A stretch of DNA of 64,000 nucleotides from Streptomyces spinosus (GTDB taxonomy: Bacteria; Actinomycetota; Actinomycetes; Streptomycetales; Streptomycetaceae). Positions 9,488 to 18,230 of this stretch are shown piece by piece. The notes below the pieces were generated by a model, which was not told where the DNA came from, did not search any database, and saw only the letters and a program-made list of their open reading frames with translations. The translations under genes and the position numbers were made by a program. Position 1 is the first letter of the stretch. The number at the start of each line of letters is the position of its first letter. Where the stretch lies: NCBI RefSeq assembly GCF_020400655.1, contig NZ_JAINRC010000015.1, positions 124,001 to 188,000 on the forward strand. The letters run 5' to 3'.

Positions 9488-9514
9488 CGGAATTTCATAA
9501 CGCGGCAAATTCCG
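9488..9514. promoter_or_regulatory. Inverted repeat upstream of the D-Ala-D-Ala carboxypeptidase gene
   Basis: CGGAATTT (9488-9495) and AAATTCCG (9507-9514) form a perfect 8-bp inverted repeat with an 11-bp spacer. It is unusually A+T-rich for this genome and lies 58 bp before the GTG of the carboxypeptidase gene, a good position for a regulator binding site. No regulator is identified. Confidence 0.4.
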
Positions 9515-9571
9515 TGCCGTCTCGGCCACCAGTTCGTGAAGTCCCTGCTGGACGCGGTGTACGGTCCCCGG

Positions 9572-10762
9572 GTGCGTGAATGTTCCCGGCTCAGCCGGCG
9601 TGCCGTCCTCGGGCTGACGGCCGCCGCCCTTCCCTTGTCCACGGCCACCTCCGCCGCCGCCGCCGCGACCGTCGTCGGCGGCGAGCGGCTGGCCCGCACC
9701 GGCGTCCAGGTGCGCGGCGCCACCGGGCTGCCCAGGAAGCTCACCGCCCGCTCCTGGCTGGTCGCCGACTGCGAGAGCGGGGAGGTGCTCGCCTCCTTCA
9801 ACGCGCACCGGCGGCTCGCGCCCGCGTCCACGCTGAAGATGCTGTTCGCGGACACCGTGCTGAAGAGGTTCGACCGCACCGAGCGCTACCGGGTCACCGA
9901 CGCCGATCTCGCCGACATCCCGGCCGGTTCCAGCCTGGTCGGCATCAGGCCCGGCCTCACCTACACCGTCGAGCAGCTGTGGCAGGGCGTGTTCCTGCGC
10001 TCGGGCAACGACGCCGTGCACGTCCTGTCCCACATGAACGGCGGCATCGCGAAGACCGTCGCCGAGATGCAGGCCAAGGCCGTGGACCTCCAGGCCCTGG
10101 ACACCCATGTGGTCAGCCCCGACGGCTTCGACCACAAGGGGCAGCTCTCCTCGGCGTACGACCTCACGCTCTTCGCCCGCCACGGCCTGAAGGACCCCGA
10201 CTTCCGCGCCTACTGCGGCACGCGGACCGCCGACTTCCCGGCGGGCGGGAAGAAGACCTTCCAGATCCAGAACACCGACCGCCTGCTGACCGGGGCGTGG
10301 GGGCTGAAGACGTACGACGGCCTGATCGGTGTCAAGAACGGCTACACCAGCCATGCCGGGAACACCTTCACCGGCGCGGCGACCCGGGGCGGGCGCACCC
10401 TGCTGGTGACCGTGATGCATCCCGACGCGGGCGGCAACGCCGTCTACGAGCACACCGCCGCGCTGCTCGACTGGGGCTTCACCCACGGGCGTTCGGCGCA
10501 GCCGGTGGGCCTGCTGGTCGAGCCGCTCAGCGCGGGCGGGGCGAGCGCGACGCCGGTGCCCGCGCGGAAGACGGTGCGGGCGGCGGCCGGTGCACCCGGC
10601 CCGGTGGCCGGCGGCGGCTCGGGCCTGCGGATCGCGGAGGGCGCCGCCGGGGCGCTCGCGCTGCTGGGAGCGGGGGCCTGGACCCTGCGCAGGCGCCGGG
10701 CGCGGACGGCGGCGGCGGGCGAGGCGGCGCGGACGGGGAGCGGGCGCCGGCGCCGGCGCTGA
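9572..10762 (+). CDS. D-alanyl-D-alanine carboxypeptidase (S11 family, PBP5-like)
   Basis: 396 aa from GTG 9572. It trims the terminal D-alanine from peptidoglycan stem peptides outside the membrane. The N-terminus carries a twin-arginine-like signal (SRRAVLGLTAAAL followed by ATSAAAAA). Active-site motifs are in order: STLK (serine nucleophile and lysine), SGN, and KNG in place of the usual KTG (GVKNGYTSHAGN). The C-terminus has a hydrophobic helix (GALALLGAGAW) followed by RRRRAR, a membrane anchor. TACGGT sits 6 nt before the GTG, so a leaderless message is likely; an ATG at 9479 in the same frame would give a longer, less signal-like N-terminus. Confidence 0.88.
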   Translation: MRECSRLSRRAVLGLTAAALPLSTATSAAAAATVVGGERLARTGVQVRGATGLPRKLTARSWLVADCESGEVLASFNAHRRLAPASTLKMLFADTVLKRFDRTERYRVTDADLADIPAGSSLVGIRPGLTYTVEQLWQGVFLRSGNDAVHVLSHMNGGIAKTVAEMQAKAVDLQALDTHVVSPDGFDHKGQLSSAYDLTLFARHGLKDPDFRAYCGTRTADFPAGGKKTFQIQNTDRLLTGAWGLKTYDGLIGVKNGYTSHAGNTFTGAATRGGRTLLVTVMHPDAGGNAVYEHTAALLDWGFTHGRSAQPVGLLVEPLSAGGASATPVPARKTVRAAAGAPGPVAGGGSGLRIAEGAAGALALLGAGAWTLRRRRARTAAAGEAARTGSGRRRRR

Positions 10763-10807
10763 CCGGGGTGCGGGCGCGGGCCGTGGCACGGCACCGGAGC
10801 CGAACGG

Positions 10808-10940
10808 CCGTACCGCCCGCCCGGCCGGCGAACCCGCGGTACGGCGGTTTGTGGCGGCGGTCGTTCCACCGGCCGGTGTGTACCCCGCGGCCCGCCGCGA
10901 GGTCCACCCCCAACTCCCGTCCGGTGGAACGGCCGCCGCC
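10808..10940. terminator. Two stem-loops between convergent genes
   Basis: GCCGTACCGC (10808-10817) pairs perfectly with 10836-10845. Next to it a larger stem pairs 10853-10872 with 10921-10940: 20 bp with a single G-U/T-C position and a 48-nt loop. They lie in the 315-nt gap between the carboxypeptidase (+) and the SDR gene (-), which holds no gene. Probably transcription ends here from both sides, though no T-tract follows. The remainder of the gap (10975-11050) is A+T-richer, with no recognised element. Confidence 0.5.
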
Positions 10941-11077
10941 TCCCCCCTGGCGGTGGCTGCGGAACCTCTGTGCTCCAACTGTGAAGCTCTGGTGGAGAAA
11001 AGTTGAGCACATGTCATCCATTGACCGCAATAGCGCGGATGTTCAAATTCCGTTTGCCGGGGCGGCGGGAGCGCGCC

Positions 11078-11836
11078 TCAGCCCCGCCCGATGTACGGCA
11101 TCGCCGTCGCCAGTACCGTCACGAACTGCACGTTCGCCTCCAGCGGCAGCTCCGCCATGTGCCGTACCGTGCGGGCCACATCGGCCACGTCCATCACCGG
11201 CTCCGGGACCACCTCCCCGTTCGCCTGGAGCGCGCCCGTCCCCATCCGGGCCGTCATGTCCGTCGCCGCGTTGCCGATGTCGATCTGGCCCACCGCGATG
11301 CGGTACTGACGCCCGTCCAGGGACAGCGACTTGGTCAGGCCGGTCAGCGCGTGCTTGGTCGCGGTGTAGGCGACCGACCGCGGGCGGGGCGCGTGGGCCG
11401 AGACGGAGCCGTTGTTGATGATCCGGCCGCCCTGGGGCTCCTGCTCCTTCATCCGCCGGTAGGCCGCCTGGGCGCACAGGAACGCGCCGTTCAGGTTGGT
11501 GTCCACCACGTGCCGCCAGGCGTCGTAGGGCAGTTCCTCGACCGGGACCCCGCCGGGCCCGAAGGTCCCCGCGTTGTTGAACAGCAGGTCCACCCGGCCG
11601 AAGCGGTCCACGGTCGCCGTGAACAGCGCCTCGACGTCCTCGGGGCGTGACACGTCGGTGGGTACGGCGAGCGAGGCCGCCCCCGGCACCAGCGCCGCCG
11701 TCCGTGCCAGCGGCTCCGCGCGCCGGCCGGCCAGCGCCACCGACCAGCCGGCCCGCAGCAGTTCCACGGCGACGGCCCGCCCGATGCCGGAGCCGGCCCC
11801 GGTCACCACCGCGATGTTCGATTGCCTGTCGGTCAT
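11078..11836 (-). CDS. SDR-family NAD(P)-dependent oxidoreductase
   Basis: 252 aa, typical classical short-chain dehydrogenase. Cofactor site GAGSGIGRA near residue 13, NNAG around residue 90, and catalytic Ser-Tyr-Lys in NNGSVSAHA and AYTATKHAL. Oxidises or reduces an alcohol/ketone with NAD(P)H in the cytoplasm; substrate not predictable. ATG start at 11836. It is followed upstream (86 nt) by a Gfo/Idh/MocA gene on the same strand, so the two oxidoreductases could be co-transcribed. Confidence 0.92.
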   Translation of the reverse strand: MTDRQSNIAVVTGAGSGIGRAVAVELLRAGWSVALAGRRAEPLARTAALVPGAASLAVPTDVSRPEDVEALFTATVDRFGRVDLLFNNAGTFGPGGVPVEELPYDAWRHVVDTNLNGAFLCAQAAYRRMKEQEPQGGRIINNGSVSAHAPRPRSVAYTATKHALTGLTKSLSLDGRQYRIAVGQIDIGNAATDMTARMGTGALQANGEVVPEPVMDVADVARTVRHMAELPLEANVQFVTVLATAMPYIGRG

Positions 11837-11922
11837 GGTTCCGCAGCGTAGGCGGGAAGTCCGCCATGCGGAATCAGGTGTCCGCCATACGGTTACCCGT
11901 CGTACGGCTGCCCGCCATCCGG

Positions 11923-12954
11923 TTACCCGGCGAGGACGACCGCCTCGTCGCCCGCCGGCTCCTCCCCGGGGTAGCGCACCCCGATCAGCTCCCGCACCGC
12001 GTCCAGCGTCCGCATCACCGCGAGCGTGCCCTCCAGCGGCACCAGCGGCGACTCCTTCTCGCCCGCCCGCACCGCCCGCATGACCTCCGCCGCCTCGTGC
12101 CGCATGCTGGTGCGCGGCCCGTCGGCCGGGTCGGCGGCGAACTCCTCCGGGTCACGGCCGTCCCGGTGCAGCACGAACCGGTCGGGGTGGAAGAAACCGG
12201 ACGGGACGTCGATCCGGCCGCGCGAACCGGTGACCGACGCCGTGACCGCCGTACCCCCGACGATCGAGCAGTGCAGCGAGGCCAGCGCGCCGCTCTCCCA
12301 GGACAGCACGGTTCCCGTCTGGAGATCGACGCCCTCGGGCGACAGCACCGCGCTGGCGGCGACCCCGTCCGGCTCGCCCAGCAGCAACTGCGCGAACGAC
12401 ACCGGGTACACGCCCAGGTCCAGCAGCGCCCCGCCGCCCAGCGCGGGGTCCCGCAGCCGGTGCGCCGCAGGGAAGGGACCGGCCAGGCCGAAGTCGGCGT
12501 GCACCGTGCGCACCTCGCCGATCGCCCCGTCGTCCACCAGCGCCTTCAGCCGCCGGACCAGCGGGTTGCAGTACATCCACATCGCCTCCATCAGGAAGCG
12601 GCCGTGCTCCCGCGCCAGCGCGACGAGTTCCTCCGCCTCGCGCAGGTTCAGCGTGAACGGCTTCTCGCACAGCACGTTCCGGCCCGCCTCCAGGCACAGC
12701 CCGGCCGCCGCCCGGTGCGCCGCGTGCGGAGTGGCGACGTACACCACGTCGACGTCCGCGTCCGCCGCCAGGGACTCCCAGTCGCCGTACGCCCTCTCCA
12801 CCCCGAAGCGCTCGGCGAACGCCTCCGCCGACTCCCGCCGGCGCGACGCCACCGCCACGATCTCCGCGTCCGGCAGATCGACCAGATCCGCCGCGAACGC
12901 CGCCGCGATCCCGCCCGTCGCCAGGATTCCCCAGCGCACGTTCTCTCCCGCCAT
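11923..12954 (-). CDS. Gfo/Idh/MocA family oxidoreductase
   Basis: 343 aa from ATG 12954, chosen because GAGGG lies about 5 nt upstream; an in-frame GTG two codons earlier is possible. N-terminal Rossmann fold (RWGILATGGIA, DVVYVATPHAAH), then the conserved CEKP motif (NVLCEKPFTLN) carrying the catalytic lysine, and a C-terminal alpha/beta sugar-binding domain. Family members oxidise or reduce sugars, inositols or dihydrodiols with NAD(P). Likely co-transcribed with the SDR gene. Divergent from the Bcr/CflA exporter (about 128 nt apart). Confidence 0.9.
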   Translation of the reverse strand: MAGENVRWGILATGGIAAAFAADLVDLPDAEIVAVASRRRESAEAFAERFGVERAYGDWESLAADADVDVVYVATPHAAHRAAAGLCLEAGRNVLCEKPFTLNLREAEELVALAREHGRFLMEAMWMYCNPLVRRLKALVDDGAIGEVRTVHADFGLAGPFPAAHRLRDPALGGGALLDLGVYPVSFAQLLLGEPDGVAASAVLSPEGVDLQTGTVLSWESGALASLHCSIVGGTAVTASVTGSRGRIDVPSGFFHPDRFVLHRDGRDPEEFAADPADGPRTSMRHEAAEVMRAVRAGEKESPLVPLEGTLAVMRTLDAVRELIGVRYPGEEPAGDEAVVLAG

Positions 12955-13082
12955 CCCCACCCTCGCTCATCCGTGCCTCGGCAGTGTGTACGAGCTGAGA
13001 GCATAGGTGCCGGTCGTGCCGGCGACACCGATGTCGGAGCAGCACGAGCAGCACGAGCAGCCAGGGAAGCAGGGAGGGGCAC

Positions 13083-14399
13083 ATGCCGGACCACGCGGCG
13101 GCACCGACACCGGAACGGGACCGGCGGCCCGCCTCCGCCCCCGCACCGTCACCGGTCCGCGCCCCCGACCGCACCGGCCCCCTCGTCACCTTCCTCCTCG
13201 GCGGCCTCACCGCGACCACCCCGCTCGCGATGGACATGTACCTGCCCTCGCTGCCACAGGTCACCCGCTCGCTGGACGCCCCCGCCGTCACCGTCCAGCT
13301 CACCCTCACCGCCTGCATGGCCGGACTCGCGTTCGGCCAGCTCGTCGTCGGCCCCCTCAGCGACCGCTGGGGCCGGCGCCGCCCGCTGCTCGCCGGACTC
13401 GCCGTCTACCTGGCCGCCACCGCCCTGTGCGCCCTCGCCCCGACCGTCGAGACGCTGATCGCCTTCCGGCTGGTGCAGGGCCTCGCCGGCGCGGCCGGAG
13501 TGGTCATCGCCCGGGCCGTCGTCCGCGACCTGTACGACGGCGTCGCCATGGCCCGCTTCTTCTCCACCCTCATGCTGATCTCCGGGGCCGCCCCCATCGT
13601 CGCGCCGCTCGTCGGCGGGCAGATCCTCCGGGTGACGGACTGGCGGGGCGTCTTCCTGGTGCTCACGGTGGTCGGCGCCGCGCTCACCGCGCTGGTCTGG
13701 GCGCGGCTGCCGGAGACCCTGCCGCCGGGCCGACGGCACGGCGGCGGAACCGGCGAGACCCTGCGGACGATGCGCGGCCTCCTCGCGGACCTGCCCTTCA
13801 CCGGCTACATGCTCGCCGGCGGTTTCGCCTTCGCCGCGCTGTTCGCCTACGTGAGCGCGTCCCCCTTCGTCGTCCAGGAGATCTACGGCGCCTCCCCGCA
13901 GACCTTCAGCCTGCTGTTCGGCCTCAACTCCGTCGGCCTCGTGGCCGCCGGCCAGTTCAACGGCAAGGTGCTGGTCGGCCGGGTCGGCCTGGACAAGGTG
14001 CTCGCCTGCGGCCTGGCGGTGATCGTGCTCGCCGCGACCGCCCTGCTGCTCATGGCCACCGGCGTCTTCGGCGACACCGGCCTCGTCCCCGTCGCCGCCG
14101 CCCTCTTCGTCCTGATGTCCGCGATGGGCGTCACCCTGCCCAACGCCCAGACCCTCGCCCTGCTGCGCACCCGGCACGCCGCCGGCTCCGCCTCCGCGCT
14201 GCTCGGCACCTCCTCCTTCCTCGTCGGCGCGGTCGCCTCCCCCCTCGTCGGCGTCGCCGGGGAGCACACCGCCGTCCCGATGGCCGTCGTCCAGCTGGCC
14301 GGAGCGCTGGTCGCGGTGGCCTGCTTCGTGGGAATGTGCCGTCCCTGGGCGGCGGCACGGGTGACCACCCGTGCCGGGTCGGAGGGAGACGAGAGCTGA
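13083..14399 (+). CDS. Bcr/CflA-type multidrug efflux MFS transporter
   Basis: 438 aa from ATG 13083 with a strong GGGAGGGG upstream. Twelve predicted helices; DMYLPSLPQV in helix 1 is the hallmark of the Bcr/CflA (bicyclomycin/chloramphenicol resistance) drug:H+ antiporters, and GPLSDRWGRRRP is the MFS loop 2-3 motif. It expels small toxic compounds across the membrane. The stop codon (TGA 14397-14399) overlaps the proposed start of the following serine hydrolase, so both are made from one message. Confidence 0.92.
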   Translation: MPDHAAAPTPERDRRPASAPAPSPVRAPDRTGPLVTFLLGGLTATTPLAMDMYLPSLPQVTRSLDAPAVTVQLTLTACMAGLAFGQLVVGPLSDRWGRRRPLLAGLAVYLAATALCALAPTVETLIAFRLVQGLAGAAGVVIARAVVRDLYDGVAMARFFSTLMLISGAAPIVAPLVGGQILRVTDWRGVFLVLTVVGAALTALVWARLPETLPPGRRHGGGTGETLRTMRGLLADLPFTGYMLAGGFAFAALFAYVSASPFVVQEIYGASPQTFSLLFGLNSVGLVAAGQFNGKVLVGRVGLDKVLACGLAVIVLAATALLLMATGVFGDTGLVPVAAALFVLMSAMGVTLPNAQTLALLRTRHAAGSASALLGTSSFLVGAVASPLVGVAGEHTAVPMAVVQLAGALVAVACFVGMCRPWAAARVTTRAGSEGDES

Positions 14400-15520
14400 G
14401 CGCACCGAGACTGCGCGCCGGCACAGCGGAACGGGCCGGGCTCGACCCCGTCGAACTCGGGCACCTGGCCGACGAGGTGCACGCCCTCACCGCCGGCGAG
14501 CGCCCCTGGGCGGCCGGCGCCGTCGTCCTGGCCGGCCGCGGACCCGTGATCGCCGTGGCCGAGGCGGCAGGCTGGGCCGTGCGCTACGCCGCCCTCGACC
14601 CCGAGACCGGCGCCGGCGTGGAACTGCCGCCGGCCGCCCGGGTCCCGGCCACCGTCGACACCCCCTTCGACCTGGCGTCCCTGACCAAGCTGTTCACGTC
14701 CGTCGCCGCCGTGCAGCAGATCGAGCGCGGCACCGTCGGCATGGACGCCCGCGTCGGCGACTACCTGCCCGACTTCCACGCCGCCGCCGCGCACCGCGTC
14801 ACGGTGCGCCAGCTGCTCACCCACACCTCCGGCCTGCGCCCCGAACTGCCCCTGTACGACTGCCCGGACGACGCCACCCGTCTCGACCTGCTGCGCGCGG
14901 AGGCCCCGTCCGGGGAGACGGGCCGGTACCGGTACTCGGACCTGAACATGCTGCTGCTCCAGTTCGTCCTGGAACGCGTCACCGGGCGCACCCTCGACGT
15001 GCTCGTGCGGGACTGCATCACCCGGCCGCTCGGCATGACCGCCACCGGGTTCGGGCCCTGCCCCGGCGCCGCGGCCACCGAGGACCAGCGGCGTCCGTGG
15101 GCCAAGGCCGACCGGGGGATGCTGCGGGGCGTGGTCCACGACGAGAACGCCTGGGCGCTCGGCGGGGTCGCCGGCCACGCGGGCCTCTTCTCCACCGCGC
15201 CCGACCTGGCCGTCTTCTGCCGTGCCCTGCTCGCGGGCGGCTCCTACGGCCCCGCGCGCATCCTCGGCCCCGACTACGTGGAGCTGCTGTTCACCCCGCC
15301 CGGACTGGGTTTCCGCCTGGACCAGCCCTGGTTCATGGGAGAGCTGGCGGGCCGGGGCGCGGCGGGCCACACCGGCTTCACTGGCACGGCTCTGATCCTG
15401 GACCGGGCGACGGACACGTTCCTCGTGCTCCTGGCCAACACGGTTCACCCGAGACGCCGGCCCCCGGACAGCGGTCCACGAGCGAGGCTGGCGACGCACC
15501 TGGCGAGAGCCGTCATCTGA
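14396..15520 (+). CDS. Serine hydrolase (class C beta-lactamase / DD-peptidase family)
   Basis: 374 aa if translated from CTG 14396. Motifs: SLTK (nucleophile serine and lysine) at about residue 97, the YSD triad element (RYRYSDLNML) and HTG (GHTGFTGT). No signal peptide is seen, so probably cytoplasmic or released atypically. No ATG, GTG or TTG in frame gives the conserved N-terminus (RAGTAERAGLDP). The CTG has an ideal GGAGG at 14381-14385 and overlaps the exporter stop as CTGA, arguing for a rare CTG start with translational coupling. May hydrolyse an amide or ester related to the exporter substrate; that is inference. Confidence 0.82.
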   Translation: MSAPRLRAGTAERAGLDPVELGHLADEVHALTAGERPWAAGAVVLAGRGPVIAVAEAAGWAVRYAALDPETGAGVELPPAARVPATVDTPFDLASLTKLFTSVAAVQQIERGTVGMDARVGDYLPDFHAAAAHRVTVRQLLTHTSGLRPELPLYDCPDDATRLDLLRAEAPSGETGRYRYSDLNMLLLQFVLERVTGRTLDVLVRDCITRPLGMTATGFGPCPGAAATEDQRRPWAKADRGMLRGVVHDENAWALGGVAGHAGLFSTAPDLAVFCRALLAGGSYGPARILGPDYVELLFTPPGLGFRLDQPWFMGELAGRGAAGHTGFTGTALILDRATDTFLVLLANTVHPRRRPPDSGPRARLATHLARAVI

Positions 15521-15549
15521 GGACCACCCGAGCCGGAGCCCGTGACGGA

Positions 15550-15573
15550 CCCGTCCCGGCCGACCGGGACGGG
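15550..15573 (+). terminator. Terminator hairpin after the serine hydrolase gene
   Basis: CCCGTCCCGG and CCGGGACGGG form a perfect 10-bp stem closed by a CCGA loop, 30 nt after the hydrolase stop. No T-tract follows, as is usual in Streptomyces. Confidence 0.75.
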
Positions 15574-15582
15574 TGACGGGCG

Positions 15583-15636
15583 GGCACAGGTGCCGGGGTC
15601 CGGGGGCGGAGCCCCCAGCGGGCCGGCACCTGTGCC
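15583..15636. repeat. Second stem-loop containing the common Streptomyces GGGGGCGGAGCCCCC element
   Basis: Positions 15583-15596 and 15623-15636 are perfect 14-base complements. Inside the loop sits GGGGGCGGAGCCCCC, a small hairpin that I recognise as a frequent intergenic element in Streptomyces genomes. Probably reinforces termination before the Rsm22 gene. Confidence 0.6.
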
Positions 15637-15687
15637 GGGTGCCGGGGAGTGTCCCCCGCGGGGGCCGGGCGCCCGTAGAATCGCCAG

Positions 15688-16662
15688 GTGAACGACCTCC
15701 TGCGCACAGCCCTGGCCGAGCTGCTGGACGGCCTGCCCCCCACGGAGGTCACCGCCGCCGTGGACCGGCTGATCGCCAACTACCGCGGCGACACCCCCAC
15801 CCACGCGCCGATCCTCCGCGACCGCGCCGACGTGGCCGCGTACGCCGCCTACCGCATGCCCGCCACCTTCGAGGCCGTGCACCGCGCGCTGGAGGCGTTC
15901 GCCGCGACCGTCCCCGACTGGACCCCCGCCGGCCACGCCGACGTCGGCGGCGGCACCGGCGCCGCCACCTGGGCCGTCAGCGCCACCTGGCCCGGCGAGC
16001 GAGGCGTCACGGTGCTGGACTGGGCCGAACCCGCCCTCGCCCTCGGCCGGGAGATCGCCGCCGCCAACCCGGCCCTGAAGGACGCCCGCTGGCAGCGCGC
16101 CCGGATCGGCAAGGACCTCACCCTGGACGCCACCGACCTGGTCACGGTGTCGTACGTCCTCAACGAACTCGCCGAGGCCGACCGCGCCGCCCTCGTCGAC
16201 GCCGCCGGTGCCGCGCGGACCGTCGTGATCGTCGAGGCCGGCACCCCGGCCGGCTACGCGCGCGTCATCGAGGCCCGCGACCGGCTGATCCGGGCCGGCT
16301 TCCGCATCGCCGCCCCCTGCCCGCACAGCGCCGCCTGCCCCATCGCGCCCGGCACGGACTGGTGCCACTTCTCCGCCCGCGTCGGCCGCTCCTCCCTGCA
16401 CCGCCAGGTCAAGGGCGGCTCACTGGCGTACGAGGACGAGAAGTTCTCCTACGTGGCCGCGACCCGGCTGCCCGCCGGGCCCGCCCCCGCCCGGGTGGTC
16501 CGGCGCCCGCAGATCCGCAAGGGCCAGGTGCTGCTCGACCTGTGCGAGAGCGAGGAGCGGCTGCGCCGCACGACGGTCACCAAGCGCCACGGCGACCTGT
16601 ACAAGGCGGCCCGGGACGCGGACTGGGGCGACGCCTGGCCGCCGTACGACCCCGCGTCCTGA
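15688..16662 (+). CDS. Rsm22-family small ribosomal subunit methyltransferase-like protein
   Basis: 324 aa from GTG 15688; TAGAAT is 6 nt upstream, so probably leaderless. A SAM-binding fold is seen at ADVGGGTGAATWAV (about residue 88-102) and a typical Rsm22 cysteine-rich segment at CPHSAACPIAPGTDWCHFSAR, followed by a basic region with YEDEKFSYVA. Mitochondrial Rsm22 acts in small-subunit assembly and binds an iron-sulfur cluster; bacterial members are presumed ribosome-associated, but no rRNA target is established. Flanked by a terminator upstream and a TetR gene downstream. Confidence 0.87.
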   Translation: MNDLLRTALAELLDGLPPTEVTAAVDRLIANYRGDTPTHAPILRDRADVAAYAAYRMPATFEAVHRALEAFAATVPDWTPAGHADVGGGTGAATWAVSATWPGERGVTVLDWAEPALALGREIAAANPALKDARWQRARIGKDLTLDATDLVTVSYVLNELAEADRAALVDAAGAARTVVIVEAGTPAGYARVIEARDRLIRAGFRIAAPCPHSAACPIAPGTDWCHFSARVGRSSLHRQVKGGSLAYEDEKFSYVAATRLPAGPAPARVVRRPQIRKGQVLLDLCESEERLRRTTVTKRHGDLYKAARDADWGDAWPPYDPAS

Positions 16663-16705
16663 AGGGTGTCGTACCCGGACCCCGCCGCTTGTTACTTTCG
16701 ACCCC

Positions 16706-17320
16706 ATGGTCAGCAAGCCCGCACCCGACGCCACCCGCCGCAGCGAGAGGTCCCGCCGGGCCATCTACGCCGCCGCCCTCGCCCTGGTCGGGGAGGTCGG
16801 GTACCCGAGGACCACGGTGGAGGCCATCGCCGCGCGGGCCGGGGTCGGCAAGCAGACCATCTACCGCTGGTGGTCGTCCAAGGCGGACGTCCTGCTGGAG
16901 GCGTTCCTGGACCTCGCCGGGCAGGCGGCGCGGGCGTCGGGGCAGGACGCGGACGCCCTCCCGGACACCGGTGACCTGGCCGCCGACCTCAAGGCGGTGC
17001 TGCGGGCCACGGTGGACGAGCTGTTCGACCCGCGCTTCGAGGCGCCGGCGCGGGCGCTGGCCGCGGAGGGCGTGGTCAACGAGCAGCTCGGCCGCGAGGT
17101 CGTCGCCAAGCTGCTGGAACCGCAGCTCCAGCTCTACGTCGCCCGGTTGCGCTCGGCCCAGGAGGCGGGAGCCGTACGCGCCGGCGTCGACCCCCGGATC
17201 GCGCTGGAGCTGTTCGTCTCCCCGCTCGCGCAACGCTGGCTGCAACGCAGCGGACCGGTCTCGTACGCGTACACGGACACCCTCGTCGAGTACGCGCTGC
17301 ACGGAATCGCCCCGCGCTGA
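16706..17320 (+). CDS. TetR-family transcriptional regulator
   Basis: 204 aa. N-terminal helix-turn-helix (RRAIYAAALALVGEVGYPRTT, split by GVGKQTIYRWWSSKADVL) at residues 14-60, and a C-terminal TetR_C-type ligand domain. A TACTTT -10 stands 7 nt before ATG 16706 without a Shine-Dalgarno site, so translation is probably leaderless. No exporter gene is adjacent in the same direction, so its target cannot be named; self-regulation is likely for the family. Confidence 0.9.
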   Translation: MVSKPAPDATRRSERSRRAIYAAALALVGEVGYPRTTVEAIAARAGVGKQTIYRWWSSKADVLLEAFLDLAGQAARASGQDADALPDTGDLAADLKAVLRATVDELFDPRFEAPARALAAEGVVNEQLGREVVAKLLEPQLQLYVARLRSAQEAGAVRAGVDPRIALELFVSPLAQRWLQRSGPVSYAYTDTLVEYALHGIAPR

Positions 17321-17459
17321 ACCGCCCCGCCGAACCGCCCGCCCACCCGCCGGTGACAGCCGGCCACCCGTCCGCGGCGACCCCCGGAGCACGCGAGGAT
17401 GGGACGATGAGGCATGCTGTCCGCACAGCAGCGAGGCGACCACCAGACCGAGGGGATAG

Positions 17460-18200
17460 ATGAGCGCGACGTACGGCGGCCGGAGCGGCCGGCAGGGCAA
17501 ACTCTCCCAATGGCTGCTCGGACGCCGACCGAAGGAGGCCGGCGCCGCCGACAGCGGCCGTGAGACCCTGCTGCTCGCAGCCGCCGCGGCGGGCCTGCCC
17601 CTCGCCCCCGCCGCGCACCCCGCCGACGGCTACCGCTGCTCCTGCGACCGCGTGGGCTGTCCCACCCCCGCCCGGCACCCGGTGTCGTTCGCCTGGCAGA
17701 CGCAGTCCACCACCGACCGCGCCCAGATCGAGCGCTGGGCCCGGCACCAGCCGGCGGCGAACTTCGTCACCGCCACCGGCATGGTGCACGACGTGCTGGA
17801 CGTGCCCCTGGCGGCCGGCCGCGAGGCGCTGGACCGGCTGCTCGGCTCCGGCGTCGAGGTCGGCCCGGTCGCCGAGAGCGACGACGGCCGCATGCTGTTC
17901 TTCACCCTCACCCGGGGCACCCCCGAGGACGAGGACGAATGGTGGCCCTGTGAGCTGGACTGCCACCCCGAGACGATGGACGAGCACCCAGGGCTGCGCT
18001 GGCACTGCCGGGGCTCCTACGTCCTCGTACCGCCCGCCCGGCTGCCCGGCGACGCCGACCAGCGCGTGCGCTGGCTGCGCGGCCCGGAGCATCCGCTGCC
18101 GGACCCGCTGAGCCTGCTGGAGGCACTGACCGACGCCTGCGCCCGGCACCCGGGCACCGAGCCCGGCCAGCACGGCACGGCCTGGCCCCTGCACCGCTGA
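17460..18200 (+). CDS. Primase-polymerase-like protein (bifunctional DNA primase/polymerase N-terminal domain)
   Basis: 246 aa from ATG 17460 with GGGGA upstream. The N-terminal half resembles the Prim-Pol (AEP) domain: a cysteine-bearing segment YRCSCDRVGCPTPARHP, then TDRAQIERWARHQPAANFVTATG. The AEP metal-binding motif is normally hydrophobic-Asp-hydrophobic-Asp; here it reads DVLDVPLAAG, so the second aspartate is a proline. Catalysis is therefore doubtful. There is no helicase domain. Such stand-alone copies recur in Streptomyces and their role is unknown. Confidence 0.75.
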   Translation: MSATYGGRSGRQGKLSQWLLGRRPKEAGAADSGRETLLLAAAAAGLPLAPAAHPADGYRCSCDRVGCPTPARHPVSFAWQTQSTTDRAQIERWARHQPAANFVTATGMVHDVLDVPLAAGREALDRLLGSGVEVGPVAESDDGRMLFFTLTRGTPEDEDEWWPCELDCHPETMDEHPGLRWHCRGSYVLVPPARLPGDADQRVRWLRGPEHPLPDPLSLLEALTDACARHPGTEPGQHGTAWPLHR

Positions 18201-18230
18201 CGGCCGGCGCGGCCCCGCCTCCTGCCCGCC

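Noticed and set aside
13007..14395. Plus-strand extension of the serine hydrolase frame
   Set aside because: It reads an Arg/Pro-rich shadow of the Bcr/CflA exporter; conserved hydrolase sequence begins only after 14396.
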